In this document: one piece after another, positions 44,760 to 58,868 of the stretch
How positions within the stretch are numbered: position 1 is the first letter of the stretch
Layout of the letters: every line of letters begins with the position of its first letter
DNA from: Rhynochetos jubatus
Taxonomy: Eukaryota; Chordata; Aves; Eurypygiformes; Rhynochetidae
Direction of reading: 5' to 3'
Assembly (NCBI GenBank): GCA_027574665.1
Contig: CM050652.1
Span: forward strand, 39,646,307 to 39,710,306
Length of the DNA: 64,000 nt
Notes under the pieces: model-generated
The model's database searches: none
What the model saw: only the letters and a program-made list of their open reading frames with translations
Told to the model about the DNA's origin: nothing
Program-made: the position numbers and the translations under genes

Positions 44760-45541
44760 TGCGCTAGTTTTATTCAGGAAAGAGTTAACTTTCTTCATAG
44801 TGGCTGGTATGGAGCTCTGTTTCTGGAATTACCCTGAGAAAAGTACTGATAAGGTGTCTTTTTAGCTGGTGCTGGGGAGTGCTTGCACCAAATTCAAGGT
44901 CTTTCTCAGCTTCTGATACTGCAGCTGTGTTCCCAGCTTTCTCACTGCAGACAGTCTTGGGAACACACGGTCCAGACAGCTGACCCAAATTAACTGAAGG
45001 GGTATTTCATTCCATAGTACTTCATGCTCAGCACATAAGCAGGGAATGGGCATGGAGGCCAGAACTCTCTTTTTGTTCCTTTGCTAACTCTTCTGTTAGC
45101 TCCTTAACTCCTTTGATAACTTTTTTGCTAATTCCTTTGCTGGCTCTTTCGTGAGTGAGTTTGTGGGTCAGTTAGGTTTTCCTAATTGTGTTGTCACTTG
45201 TGGGGTTCTCTTGGACTCCGCTGCAATCGCTCTGGGGTTCTGGCTCTGACTCTCACTACTCAGGACCTGGCTGTGTATCAGTTGGTGGGTGGTGAGTAAT
45301 TGTATAATTTGTTTTATTTTCTACTATTTTAATTACTTAGTAGTAGTCATATTGTTATATATTCATTTATATATGTTTATATATATTATTAATTGATATT
45401 CAATTTGTAAATAGTTCTTATCTCAATCTTAAGAGCTTCCTTGTCTGTTTCCTCCAATTCTTCCTCTCCACTGCAGGAGTGGGAGGAGGTGTGAGAGTGG
45501 CTTCGTGGTATTTTATTGCTGGCTGTACTTAAACCATGACA
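44760..45541 (+). mobile_element. solo LTR of an avian ERVL-like family (782 bp)
   Basis: Starts TGCGCTAGTTTTATTCAGG and ends TTAAACCATGACA, with a TG..CA boundary. Internal landmarks agree in order with the long avian ERVL-type LTRs I know. These are GAAAGAGTTAACTTTCTTC near the start, GACAGCTGACCCAAATTAAC, TTCATGCTCAGCACATAA, and the '..GGAGGTGTGAGAGTGGCTTCGTGG' end region. An AT-rich insert lies at about 45300-45420. The flanks CAGGG / CCGGG agree at four of five bases, compatible with a decayed 5-bp target duplication. No internal retroviral sequence adjoins it, so it is the product of LTR-LTR recombination or a truncated remnant. Confidence 0.8.
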
Positions 45542-48500
45542 CCGGGCATTGTGCTGGTGTCTCAAATGCTATTTCTTTTTCCCCCTTTCAGTTTGAAAAG
45601 TGTTTTACTCATCTCTACTTGAAAGCTCTTCTTCCTTCCCTTACGTTAGCATCTACTTCCGTAGTTGTATGCCTCATTCAGTGATAGCGAACAAACGCTA
45701 GATTTTTTCTCCAATAAAAGGTCATGGAAGACAATAAAGCAAACAAGAAACTGCATAACAATACAGGTTACATTAATATGCTCATTGAGCACAATCCTGT
45801 CAACAGACATGATTTTTTCAGGTTCCAGGAACACCAGAAGCACACAGGTGACAATTTTTACTGAGCATTCTGTTCTTAATCCCATCTGTGATCTGAGTTG
45901 GGGTTATACAAGCCATGAGAATTTGCTTTCTCAGCTCTTTTACCACAAGGCAGGAAAGCCTGAATGTTTTGTGATTCACTCAACTGAGCTTGGCTCTTTA
46001 AGGAACATATACGAACTAACTTGGTATCCTTTTTACTATTTTCAAGTATATTCCTTGACATAACAGAGACAGATACATTCTTGTCTGGAACTTCTTTATA
46101 TAACAATAATAATTGCAAAATAATTATTACAACAACAATAATAATAGTAAAGTAATAAGTATATTTTATGTAAATTTCATAGTAGAGACATTAGGAAAAT
46201 CCTGACAAAATATTTTTCATCAATACTGAAGTTTCCAGGTGCCTGACAGCAACATTTCTGTATATTCAGATATACAAATTAAGATATTGACTTTAATATC
46301 TGCATTTGCTTAGGTCTAGGATAATGTCGCTGTTCCAAGAATAATTTTTGAAATAAAAAAGGTCTGTCCAGTTCCCAGACAATACAGACATTCCTGTGTT
46401 GTCACACATGGCAGTGCTCTGCTGTGCTGTTTGATGCCATGGTAAACTTTCATTTCCATATTTTCTGGTGTTGTAAAGTTAAATAGATCACCCGAAGAAC
46501 CAGCAGAAAGAGTTCAGCTCATAGGTACAAATAATCAGAGCACAAATATTTAGTTTTCTGAAATGCATTTTCTAGCTTTATCTGAGCCAGTAGTCTTAAT
46601 GCAGGAACCACTGGGGTATTTTTAAAGGCTGTGTAAGAGGGGGAGTGAGAGAGATCCTTATTATTGTCCCTTCCGGCCATATCCTACCTGCGTATGATAA
46701 AGTTTCTAATATAGAAATACTCACAGAAATACCTCTCTACTGTTCAGATCTCAAAACATACATTGGAAAAAAAATTAAAGCAATTGATCAGGCTTTTTTC
46801 AAGCATCTTTCTACTCACTGCACTCTTTTCTGCTCTGTAATGCTGCTCTAACAGGAAGGCTGGAGGTTTTCCCTACCAGTAGGCCATATAACCTAGTATG
46901 TATGAGAAGCCTCTGGAAAATGCATCTATTTTATATTTAAATTTTCTCCATCTGAGGAGAGAGTTGAACATTGACATCCCACATCTTTAGATGAACGCTT
47001 TAACTGTCCTAGGGTGTTAAACGAATAACAGGATGGATCAGAAGTGACAACAGCACCTAAATAAGTTCTGGTGGTTTCTCTGAACTAAAGTTCCCAAATG
47101 ATTTTGGTACTTCCTTGACATCCTCAGAGAACAGTCCAGGAAAAGGAGGCAGGTAGGAGCCAGCTTTATCACTCACTGCTGCAGACTTGATCCTTAGGAG
47201 GAGGTGCGGGTACTCTGCTCCTGGGTACTGATGGCTGTACAGTGCTCGACTCCTGGCTGACCAAAATCCTTCTTGTACTACATCCCACACAGATACAGGG
47301 AGTCTGCCCAGACTGGACATAGCTCACGTTGGCTGTCTTTACTGCTATCTTTCTTCCTGGTGGGGAAAAGCAAAGTTTTTCAGTGTTGTCTGTTCTGGTT
47401 ATAATTTGCAACCAGAAATGCAAGACAGACAGGTCTCTTCCCTGTGGTGATTGGTGCAAGATGTCTCTCCCAGTTGTATCTCAATTCCTGAAGCCATAGC
47501 TATCCTCTTGCAAAATTACACTGCTATTACCTACAGAGTTAATGTGTGCTTTTATAATACATGTTTTATAGAAGATTAAGTAGTTAATGTTTCAAAACAC
47601 ATCGAAGGTAATGTAAGCATAGATAATCAAACCTAGTATGCTTTATTGTCACAATTTTATTCCATATACTTTTCTTTCTGAAATCCCTTTCTGATCAGTG
47701 ACCACCCAGATGGAGACACAGCTTTTTTCTCTTCAGACAGAGCCAATGACAGTCTTTCATTTCTGACTAATGACACAGGAGACTATCTCAGGGGAGGGAG
47801 TGATAACGTCACCAAATTTGAATAAGTATCCTCAAAGATTAATGAGGACAACTGAAATAATTTGTCTTCCCTAACAAATCGCTGGATAAGAAAGAAAAGG
47901 TACAAAATAACCCACAAGATTTACACAAGATCTGGACTGAATGGATACACTTCCATTGACTTGAACAGTTTTGTGTTCAGCCAATTTGCTAGTATTTGCT
48001 TTTAGTAAAATAATACAACATGGCAGTGATTCCTGTGGGATTTTGCTTTTCATACTTTCCACAAATCTAACAAGCAGCTCTGCAAAGCTGTTCAGTGATG
48101 ATATTATGCCTGTCTGATCTATATTGTCTGTCCTGAATTAGATGACCTTACCGTCTCTAACTCTTACTCATTAAGCACTCTCAGATAGCTCAGTATGTAA
48201 TAAGACTGAGACCTGAATACACTCAGAACTATACCTTTTATCTCTTGTGGAATAAATTCTAATTGATAAGCAAAATTTAAATTTCAGGATTGAAATATTT
48301 TGCCAATCAAGAAGAGAGCTAATTTCTCCTATCAATTGTATCTGATTGTGTCTCTCAGCTGAAACGAGGAAAGAAGTCATTCTGAACATTTTGGTAATAA
48401 GTAATAACAATCAGGGAGGAACAATTACAAAGAAATAGAAGTAAATTAGCATTGCCTCCTGACAGCACTGAAGTGAAAAATGAGTACATAGGAAAGGATG

Positions 48501-51500
48501 CGCAATAGGTATGAGGAGTGTATTTGAGTGGAACATGAGTGTACTTGGAATGTAAAAGGGAAACAAGAGTTCAGGGCAAAGTTTTAAGAAATAAAGGGGT
48601 ATTTTCCCAATTTAAATCTGCTTTCCTGCTCGACAAGCTGAGTGGTTACACAGAAGAGAGGAAGCATCACATAGTTTTAGAAGAAAGTACATTTAATTTT
48701 GACTCTTTTAACGGTTATTTTTCAGTGGAGCTTTGTTGGCTTTAGCATTTGCTCTCTGTTTCTCAGTATGGCCATGTGAAGCTTAAAAATCTGTGCCTTA
48801 GTTCAAAGATTGTTAGGCAATTTAAGGATTTTACAGTCAGGTGAAGTGCTATTGTACTCCCAGTTAATAATAAATAACTTCCACAACCCAACCTATCAAA
48901 TGCCTGCCTATTCAAATCATCTAACATTAGCAGGTTTTTGATGTGTTGATGGAAAAACATGAGAGGAATAAGCCTGGGCCCACTGAAGTCAATACATCAG
49001 TGTAATCTGCAGACTGAGGCTAGATTGCAGAGTCTTTGGTCTAACTTCTTAAAATCAGAGCTGGCTCTAAGACATTAGAGTTGCTTCTCAAAACATATCA
49101 GGCTATCCTGCACAGTTTAACAGATTAATGAATGAACAGTTTAGTAGATTAATGAATTTCAGCAGCAATTGTAAATACATTTTGTTCACCATCAATCTCC
49201 ACTTCTCTGAGAAAGCAAACTCCTTCCTCGTTCTAGATGCATGTCACACCTTCCATAACAAATTACGCATGCTGCTCTTTTCTAAAGAGACTGGGAAAGG
49301 TAGGATTTCAAGTTCCGAGATAGATGGAAATAGGAGGAAAGCAGCTATGTCCCAGGAAAATTGTTAGCAGAAAATTTGAATGAACAGATGAAATGAAATA
49401 GGAAAAGAACCTTACTTGATGTAAGTAACTAGTTTGATTTACACCATCTAAAGCATATAACCTCAAACTTCAGTCAACAGGATCTGAGCTGGTGATTTCT
49501 CACAGAAAATGTTATATGCCTCTTTGAATTTTTATGCATCCATTTAAAAGTACTATACCACATATAAAATAATAAAAAAAATAGATAAATGGGACCATCA
49601 TTGTCAAAAAGAAATTCAGGCATGTACAGAGGTAAAAAACACAGATAAATTCCAGGATTCAGATCAATTTTCTGCATACTGAAAATGGTTTTCAAAACCA
49701 GAATCTATGTCTACTGAAAAGCTTAGTAAATACTTCTTTTTTGAAAGACTACTGCTGTTAAAAATGCCAAAACACTAACTCTATTTCAATAATTCTAGAG
49801 AATTAAAAAAATAATTACAGAAAAAATTGTCTTATGGAATTAAGGAAGGGTAGTTTCTTGGGTTAATGCCTTCTGAGGTTCATTTGTGAATGACTTCAGA
49901 ACCTTACAGATGAATTTACAAAGCATTTAAAAATAGAACTTAAAAATGCTGAATAGATCAGACAACCACGTTTCCATCAATGTTCACTGAAATAAGGTTC
50001 CATTAACTTCAGAAAAAAAGCTCCTAGATCAATTAGGTATTTTTTGAAAATAGTACTTTTTGTCTCATCAGCAGTTCAAAGCTTGACAGGATAAAATATG
50101 GCCATGTACATCTTCCCTTATCTTGTCAGAATCTTCTTCCAGAAGCTATGACCTTCAATCCCATAATGACATCTATTCACATGGCCCCAAGCCACATTTA
50201 TAGCCTACACTGCAAGTTGTAGGTCCAAGATAATAATATTTCATTTTCCCTGATGGTTCAGTTTCGTTCAAAAAAAGCAAAACAAAAATTTCTTAAGTCT
50301 CATCATTGCTTAGTACAGATAAAGGTTACTAATATATTTGGAATATACAGTCAAACAAAATCTTAATAAAAATATTATTTGCAAAGTCATTTATATTAGA
50401 AACAATGTAGATTTTTCAGTGTATTCAGCAGAGACAGAAAAAACATCTGCCTAATTATTACTTTCCTTTTAGTTAGAAAAATATTAAAGAAATAAGTGAA
50501 GCAGTGTCACTAGCACACATAACTATTTTGGCACAACTGATGTTTTAAATATGCATCCAAATATAACTAAAATATATGAGACTCATTAGACAAGCCAAAA
50601 GCAACAATCAGACTACTTGGGTACTCATAAACATTTTAATTTCACAGAAATATTAATTTGTTATGAAAGGCAGTACTGTTTAACAGTTAAAACAACCTTT
50701 TTCTAAAAAATAAGTAGGCAGGATTACCTCCTTGTTTCAAACAATCAGTAAATCACCAAATGGGTATACAAATATATTCATCCAAGATGCAGAATTGAAT
50801 ATTAAAGAAACTGACTATTTAAAGTTGTTTGACTCCATGTGGATAGGCAGTAATATGCTAGCACAGATTACTCCTTGCATCCACCTTATCACCATTGCCC
50901 ATCTACTTTTCACTTTTTAAAACAGTGGATCACTTTACCTTGACAAGTCCATTTATTTTCTGTGTGATTAATAGAATATTAATTTGAGATAATTGAGTTC
51001 TGTAATTAACATTCCAGACCTCAGTGCTAACATGAACTTGAAATTTAGGAGAAAATAGGTTCTTTTCTCTCTGGTATTCATTTCTTCTGGCAAATGATAG
51101 TCTGAAAGTGAAGAAGAAAGAAAAAATAGAGAAAAACAAAACAAAACATTAAACAAAAAACCCCCCACAAAACCAAAAACAAACAACAAAACACACCAAA
51201 GAATGAAAAGGAAGGAAAAGAAATGGTGAAAGGAAGAGTAGAGATGTTGGAAATCCTAGCTTTTACCCTGCACATATTTATTATTTTTTTATTAAAAACT
51301 GAAGTTCTTCAGATTAGTCCTATTTATTTCACATTATTTTTAAATTTCCACAAAGGTGATGTTCTTTTAGGTTTGATAATTTAAAGGTTTTCCTAAATCT
51401 GGGAAGGTATCTATATTTATCTTCTATTATACCTTTTTACACAGAAGTAGGAAAACATTTTAGCAGACATTTACATAAGATAAAGAAATGAAAATATTGG

Positions 51501-53837
51501 GTTTGCATGAACAGTTAAAATATTGAAGCATAGATTATGATGATAATAACAATGATATTTAAATTGAAATATTATTTTTTAAATTTTCTTATAATGGTAA
51601 GACCAGATATTTTAAGGAGGTCCCTTTTCTGTCAAAAAAAAAAATATTTTCTGTTTAAACCCCCACCCCCCCTATTCATTATTCATTTTTGTCAGTTACT
51701 GTATCCTACATAAAATATAGTTTATTATCTTGCTAGATAATCTGCTTTTTGCTTTGGTTTGTTGTTTTTAGGATTTTATTCTTGCTTTACTTAAATTGTT
51801 TAGAATCCTTTACTACCTCCATAAAAAACAAATAATGTTTAAACATTTGAATTGTGTTATTGTTAATTCTTGGATGTAGATACTCATTCGGCCCACAGAA
51901 CAGGAGTACGCAGCTCCTCCATGAAGGGTACAAGGTTCAGGTGCAATCAAGTATTCATTTGTGCGGACACTTTCTGATTTCACAGCCCAGTGGCTCATGC
52001 ATGTGAAGGGGCTGCCTGTAGCTCAGCTATCCAACCATTGGCATCTCAGCAGAGACATGTCCCTCTCCTCCCTGCACTCAGGTCTCCTACAGCACTCTGC
52101 AGCATTGTGCTCCTGTACTATACACAGGCACTTGCTGAGCTTCAGACAGTAAAGAAAATGAAAGCAAATACTCGCTTGCAGAGGCTGTGACTCTATCACC
52201 CCCTCTTCAATCAAGAGATCAGCTCCTCCTATTCTTGATAATACCTCCTTCTGTGACCACCTAAGGGGATTATTCCATTTAAATAGTGGTGGTGCAGACT
52301 TTCAGACCCTGTAACAACATTGCAGTTTTGGAGGACGATTGATCTGTCTTGAGAGCTCCTGCACCTCAATCTCTGGATCCCCCAGCCTCTGTGGAAATGC
52401 AGGTTATTGTTCAGCAGATGGGGACTGTCGTCTGGTCATATCAACTCATCCTTTAGATCCTTTGCTGAGACGGTATAAATCCTAAACTAAACCTTCTCAG
52501 AAAATCCCTAAAAGGCTTCAAAATCACAGAAAGAAAGTAAATGGTAAATGATCAGTAATAACTATGTTGCTGGAATTACCATTAGCCTGAGTTGTCATTG
52601 GGCATAGGACTAGAGCGTCTGGTCCCCACAGCTAACTACTGTTCTATGTTCCCAGGCATGACACTTCCACACACATGGCAGAGGGACCACCCATAGCACT
52701 TCAGCACTGCCCCATGCAAATCAAAGTTGCATTGGGTTCTGTAACCTGTGAGTTTCTGTGGGACACAGATTGTAGCCTCTTCACCAGGTCTGAAGAGAGC
52801 TTGTTGCCTTCCTACCTGCAAGTACTGATGGATGTGGCAAGTCCAGGCAGGGTGCTCCACTCACCCAACACGAAAATGTTGTTGACACAGAAGGCAAGTC
52901 TCCTACCCCTCCAAAACCCTTAAACAAGAACCTGCTCCCTGGCTTGTAATTACTGAAAATGTTCATGACAGGTTTCCTGCCTACTCTCTTTGCAACTAAT
53001 ATTCCTTTCCAAGCTCAAATACACACGTGAGTCAGTCTATAAAAAACTTATGTGCTGAACAGAGAGATATTAGTCAGCATGCTTTATCAAACTGCCATTT
53101 GCCCAGGTGTTATTGTGGCTCTGCAGATAGTTTTCTCACTTTGGGATCGAAAGAATGAGAATACAGTCCCAGAGTGCTATTCAATTAAAATACAAAACCC
53201 TGGCCAATATTTACATCTCTAAATTAACACACATCACAGACTAACCAGCACTAATACAAACCCAAACACCTACGGAAGACATCATTGAGCACATAATGAC
53301 CAGGACACTACCTTGAATTAAATTGCTACAGCACAAATGAGCAATTCACTGCTGTATAAAGACCTCTGAGATTCAGAGAAAGGAAATTGCTGGTTCACAA
53401 ATTACTGTGTAAAGCTAGAGAGCTAATATTGTGCTCATCCACTTCAGTTACAACTAAAGCTAGCAACATAGCTCATTAAAAAACAACAAAAAAAAAATGT
53501 TAGACCTAACAAAATTTTGACCAATAGCCTATTCATTGCACCCAAAGAAATTGTGATTGAGGGTATTTTGAGCTGATTACTCTTTAACCAGACATGTTAC
53601 ACAGGGAGAAGGAGGGAGTAATCATTCCCCCCCACCTCAGTTCAGTGATTAGAAAAACCCTGAAGATAGGTGTGGCTTCTTACAGAAGCAAGGGTATCTC
53701 TGAATTTTGATTTCAGTCATATAAAACAGATATATACAACACCCAAAGTTGCATTCCCTGGAGATGTTTTTAAAATGGGAACTGAAGAAATTAGAGGTTA
53801 CACATTTTTTCTGTATATAAAGATATATAGATATAGT
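45542..53837. other. 8.3 kb with no recognisable gene or transposon
   Basis: The longest stretch in the window without an identifiable repeat. It contains an AAT/ACA-rich simple tract (46099-46157), an A-rich/C-rich tract (51107-51204, with CCCCCC near 51162) and a C-run (51661-51670). Slightly GC-richer patches are at about 47,050-47,460 and 51,900-52,930, with open frames up to 96 codons but no motif. Lack of repeats can mean selection against insertion or simply age. Confidence 0.45.
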
Positions 53838-54166
53838 AACTGAAAGGGGCTTACAGGAAAGCTGGAAAGGGACTCTTTACAAGGGCATGTGGTGATAGGA
53901 CAATGGGTAATGGGTTTAAACTGAAAGAGGTTAGATTTGGATTAGACATAAAAAGGAAATCCTTCAATGTGAGGGTGCTAAGGCACTGAAAGAGGTTTCC
54001 CAGAGAAGGTCTGGATGACCCATCCCTGGACGTCTTCAAGGCCAGGCTGGATGAGGCTTTGAGCAACCTGGTCTAGTGGAGGGTGTCCCTGCCCATGGCA
54101 GGGGGGTTGGAATTAGATGGTCTTGAAGGTCCCTTCCAACCCAAACCATCCTATGATTCTATGATA
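53838..54166 (+). mobile_element. CR1 LINE 3' end, plus strand
   Basis: About 330 bp of CR1 3' region: 'GGTAATGGGTTTAAACTG', '..GTTAGATTTGGATTAGAC', '..AAGGCCAGGCTGGATGAGGC', '..CCCATGGCAGGGGGGTTGG', ending CTATGATTCTATGAT, the CR1 terminal repeat. It is heavily 5'-truncated and relatively well preserved, closest to the subfamily of the minus-strand copy at 14.0 kb. Confidence 0.93.
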
Positions 54167-57096
54167 CACATGTTGAAATGAAAATAATTATTTGTGACCA
54201 TTTTTATCCATCTTTATTTACAAAAATAACTTTTCCTTTTTTTTTTTTGGCTTTGTATTACATGACTCCTGCTGAGTTTCCTTTAATTCTGGATCAAGAT
54301 AGAGCAGTCTATCCTTTGGATCCTGTATACCAGGACCATGTCGAGTTTACCAGTGTTGGTACCAGCAAGGACTCTTGCAGTGACCAAATCTACCACAGCT
54401 GCTTGATGTGTGAAAATAGCAACCGTGATGACTTCCTTCATGGTGTTAGCAGGAGGTGGGAAAGAAGATCATGACGAGCGAAAGTAAGAAAGGGGTGCAG
54501 GATGATGAAGGGTTGCTGAGAGGTAAAGGGAGGTGCAGCCAGGGGTTCTGGGATGGACCTGGGAGGGACAGATTGAATGACCACCCCTTCTCCTTTGTGT
54601 GTGTGAAAATGTGCATGCACTGATAAGGGGAAACATCACATGCAAACAACTACATCAACAGGTTATAAATTATAATGACACATCAGAGCAAGGGTGACAT
54701 CATCAACCAGCCAATGCTAGCTGCTAATTATGGTGTAAATGGAGTCCCTCTGCAGGTATTTACAGCCTGCTTCTTCACAGGCACCGTGTCCATGAATTAT
54801 TCATTATACCTCTGATTAGTCTAAATGCTCTTACAAAATACAAACCTGAGTTAAAAGTGGATTTTGCTAGACCTCATTTAAACTGGCATATGAATCTACC
54901 TTTTCAGTTTATGAATAAGCAACACATCAGTTTATCTTTTCATGATGTACTAAGCAAAGAAATTGGCAAAGGAAAGTTTCCTTTCCTGACACTTTTCTGT
55001 CTTTGCAAGCTAGTCTCTGAAAAAAGTGGAAACCATCAAAATGGATGCATCTTTTGTGTTTCTGAAATACTAGCTGCCCGCTGAATAAAGATTTTCTGAT
55101 TTATTTTAGGAACATATTGACACAAGGTAAGAAAAAAGAAAACAATGGGAGACATTTGTATGCTTTGGTAAAGTCAATTTAATTAGCATGTGAACCACAC
55201 AGATAAGTATCATCACTTCTTAATGTACTAAGTCTGGACACAAATCAAACCAAACAAGGCAAGCTTTTCAAGCAAAACCGTTTGTCACAAAGTGAATTAA
55301 AAAAAAAAAAACCAAAACCCAAAAACAAACCCAAACCGCAACAAAACAAAAAAAAAACCAAAACCAATGCCAGCTACAGCAAACTCAGCCCACTCTATTA
55401 TTGTTCATTACAGCCGTTTCTAAGGGCAAATGAAACCATTCAGTTTAGTCGGCCTCTCTCAAAAAAGTACTGATTCTTGTAACCATACTGAACAAATCAT
55501 GTAATTTACATTACTGTCCTGAATACAAAACAAGTAACAACTTTAAAAATTCTAAGCCGTAAATCCATTTGCTTCTTTTTCCTTATTTTGTCTATGTATG
55601 CAGAGAAGAGGTAAGTTTTTTCATTAGCGTAGAAAGCCACCTCATAATTTCTCCTTATCAGGCCTCTCTCCACAGAACTGTCTACTTTTAGTCTGTGAGA
55701 TCCTCAGGGAACAGACAATCCTTTGTTACACATCCAGATATGGCCTAAGATTGAATTGAATAGTAACATACTTTATTGAAAATGAAAAATTCTCTCTCAA
55801 GAGAAGATCTGACATCAAGACATTTTTTTTACCTGAAAACAAGTAAAGAATATTAAAGAATATGCAAAAATTTAAATAATTGTAGCTAAGCATTTAATTA
55901 TGGTATTTTTCAAAACAGAAATGTTTTCATTACCAAGGCTACATTTTTGTAGCCTTCACCTGGCTCTTGAAATCTCCTTCTTCACCTGAGCTTCAAGTGT
56001 GACACAGGGAGTGCTGCTTTAGCTAAATCCTGCCCCCAGTTCATCTGCCAGCCAATTTACTTCTCCCACAATGCACTCTGCTTACTTCCTACAGTATCAT
56101 GATGTTCAGTCAAGAAGATACAGATATTGATATTGATCTAAAACCACATATTAGTCTCAGACCAGGAAATGTAAGAGACTTGTTTGACTTCTGTGTTCCC
56201 AGTAGAGGAATTATTCATTCCATCATTGATTGCTTCCCACAAAAAAAAAACCAAACAGCTCAGTGTTCCATGGGGAAATTGTTTCGTTATTAATTATCAA
56301 TCAGCCCACAGTAACAGTAACAATATTAACAAAAAGAATAACTGAAACAAATCTTAAACAGTGTTATAAAACTATCACAAGAAATTTTAGATAAAGAAAC
56401 AATACTAAATGGGAAAAAAAGGCCAATATTTTAAATTTTGGAAAACTGTACACTTGATATCTATAAGCTTTTACCAAGAGAATAAAAAGAACGTATCTGC
56501 TCTTTGAAAGCAAAGGCTGCAATGAGATCAGCGCTCAGGGCTGGTCACAAAATAGTACCAAAAGGGACAGGTCATTGAACAAAGCCTTTGCAAGAGAATC
56601 TGTAGAACAGAGTGAGAAGCCTCACAGGGCCCTTTGTCCCTGATAGTAGTCTCACTTGTAACTTTTGTAAAAGGGAGGTCCCATAGATGCACAGAATTGA
56701 AGGGAAACTGAAGATCTACACCGTAATGTGAAGGATATTCCATATTCTTAATCAAACACCTTGATTCTTCCTTCAAAACATTCTTGAAATTTCTGCTGCT
56801 GTGAAGATCACCTACCCCAAGCATTTAGCTGTGATATGTGGGAAAGCTCAGACACAGAAGTGTTAACTGGCCTTTAGACTTTATACCATCTGGTCCGCCA
56901 CCCGTAGGAATGCACTTTACTTTTGATAACAGCAATTGTTATGGTCTATTTCTGTCCTAGCCCTAAATGAGTCAATATAAAACCTTGTGAAATGAAGCAA
57001 TGTGCTACTAAATCAGGTTTGACCTTTTAATCCTTTAGAAAGTGTTAAGAGTTGGCTACATTTCTAAATTTTTGGCAGTTGTTCAATAATATCATC
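54167..57096. other. intergenic DNA, nothing recognised apart from A-rich tracts
   Basis: An A-rich tract with CCAAAAC-type words lies at 55299-55363 and can be read on the plus strand as a lysine/proline-rich open frame, which is not a gene. No repeat family is recognised. Confidence 0.42.
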
Positions 57097-57113
57097 TTTT
57101 TTTTTTTTTTTTT
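57097..57113 (+). repeat. T17 run
   Basis: Seventeen thymines followed by CTTTCTT. On the minus strand this is a poly(A), but no retrotransposed body is recognisable next to it. Confidence 0.88.
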
Positions 57114-58189
57114 CTTTCTTAAGATACTGTCTGGGGTAATTATTCATATACTGGGACAAAGAGATGACCTAGAGCAAGATGAGATATTTTAATTGCCTCA
57201 GAGGAAAAAGAGTGTTCCAGTTAAATTGACATCACTGTAAATATTCATTCACTCGCAGATACATTTTTGTACAATTATTGTTAGCTAAAGGCAATAACTA
57301 TGTTTTCTGGTTATTGGAGAAAGGCATCTGCCTCAGTAGAGCATCTAATTGAAGTCCTAAGCCAAAGAGTTCCCCTTTTAAAATGCCTCCAGCATCATCA
57401 TTTCTTCACCTGCAGAACCTCCCATTAAGAACAATCCAAAGATCACCTAGGAAAATTGAATTAGGTACATTGATTCCTGCATAGACCTCATATCTAGAGT
57501 TTATAAATGCATTAGCAATGCTTCTTTAAAAAGAGAGAAAAGGTTAAAAATAAATAAATAGGAAAGAGCTGGTCAGAAAAAAGGAGCATCACAAGACTTT
57601 ATGTCAGGCTATGAAATCCCTTCAGCTTCAGTGTGAAGACAAAATAAAAACCATTTATCAAAATATCTCACAATTCAATGCTGACAAAACCTCTGGGTTT
57701 TTTTTTTTCAGGAGTCTTTATCTTTCAAAAATTTCCTTCCACAGGGAAGCTATGGCTGTTTTCTGAAAGTAATTGCAGGTAGGGTGTGATCCCATGCCCT
57801 GCCTACACACACCACTTGCTGTAGTGAGGCAGGTGCATGCTGCTCTGCCCCTCACCTCCACACAGGTGCCTGAGGACAGTCCACTCTCAAGCTGCCTCCA
57901 GATCCCACTGATTTTCTGGTCATTTTAGTGCCAACCCAGTTTCTCTACTTAACACTGGGTGTGTGTGTGGGTGTGTGTGGGTGTGTGTGTGTGTACAATT
58001 CTATCTTTAAGACACATGCATTGCTCAGAGGCACATAGGTAACTACTACATGGTGTAAACCCAAACGTTGTGTACTGTAAACTGTTGTGAAGCCCCTGAA
58101 GGGCATCCCCGCATCTGCTGATGAGAGGTGGGTCTGGAGTTGAGCACAGCTGTGACCCATACCCAAAACACAGCAAGAACTGCCCTCTC
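57114..58189. other. intergenic DNA containing a (GT)n microsatellite
   Basis: An imperfect GT/GGT microsatellite occupies 57958-57994. The opposite-strand His/Thr/Pro-rich open frames there are repeat artefacts. The last ~100 bases could belong to the LTR that follows. Confidence 0.5.
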
Positions 58190-58868
58190 CCTCTCAGTTG
58201 AGATGGCTATTACTTCTGGAACTCCTCAGTGAAGTCTATGGAGGACCCTGTGCTGGAGCTGGTGGATGTGACCCAAGGAAAGTTACAGTCCATGAAGAAC
58301 ACACACTGGAGCAGGTTTCTGGCAGGATCTGTGTTCCCAGAGGGGACCCATGTTGGAGGAGTCTACTCCTGAAGGACTGTGCCTCATGAAAGGACCCATG
58401 CTGAAGCAGTTAAAGAACTGCAGGCCATGGGAGGGACTTACATTGGAGAAGTTGATGGAGGACTATATACCATGGGAGAGACCCCACACTGAAGCAGGGG
58501 AAGACTGAAAAGGAAAAAGCATGAGGCATAAGATGTTATGGACTTGACCACAACCTCCCTCCCCTTCTGCCACTTGGAGAGGAGGTAAAGAAGTCGGGAG
58601 TGAAGTTGAGCCTAGGATAAAGGGAGGGGTGTTTTTTGGTTTTTTTTTTAACTTTTGTTCTTATTTCTCATTATCCTACTCTGATTAATTGTCAAAAATT
58701 AATTTAATCTTCCCCGAATTAAGTCTGTTTTGCCCATCATTGTTAAACAGTAAGTGATCTACCTGTCCTTATCTTGACTAAAATCTTTTAATTGTGACTT
58801 CCTCTCCCTGTGCTCTTGAGCAGGGGGAGTAATAGAGCAGGTTGTTGAGCACCTGACAGCCAGCACAG
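58190..58868 (+). mobile_element. ERVL-type LTR fragment with internal imperfect repeats
   Basis: Landmarks of a distinct long avian LTR family appear in order: 'GGAACTCCTCAGTGAAG', 'GGACCCTGTGCTGGAGC', several units of about 35 bp built on GG(A/G)ACC-CA--TGGAG-AG, 'AGAAGTCGGGAGTGAAGTTGAG', 'TTCTTATTTCTCATTATCC', 'GTCTGTTTTGCCCATC' and 'GGGGGAGTAATAGAGCAGG'. Similarity ends at about 58868 after CACCTGACAGCCAGCA without the expected terminal bases, so the 3' end is lost or diverged. The 5' boundary is uncertain. Confidence 0.75.

Noticed and set aside
55282-55473. Lys/Pro-rich small protein
   Set aside because: It is a translation of an A-rich simple tract.
57945-58176. His/Thr/Pro-rich minus-strand peptides
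   Set aside because: They are translations of the (GT)n microsatellite.
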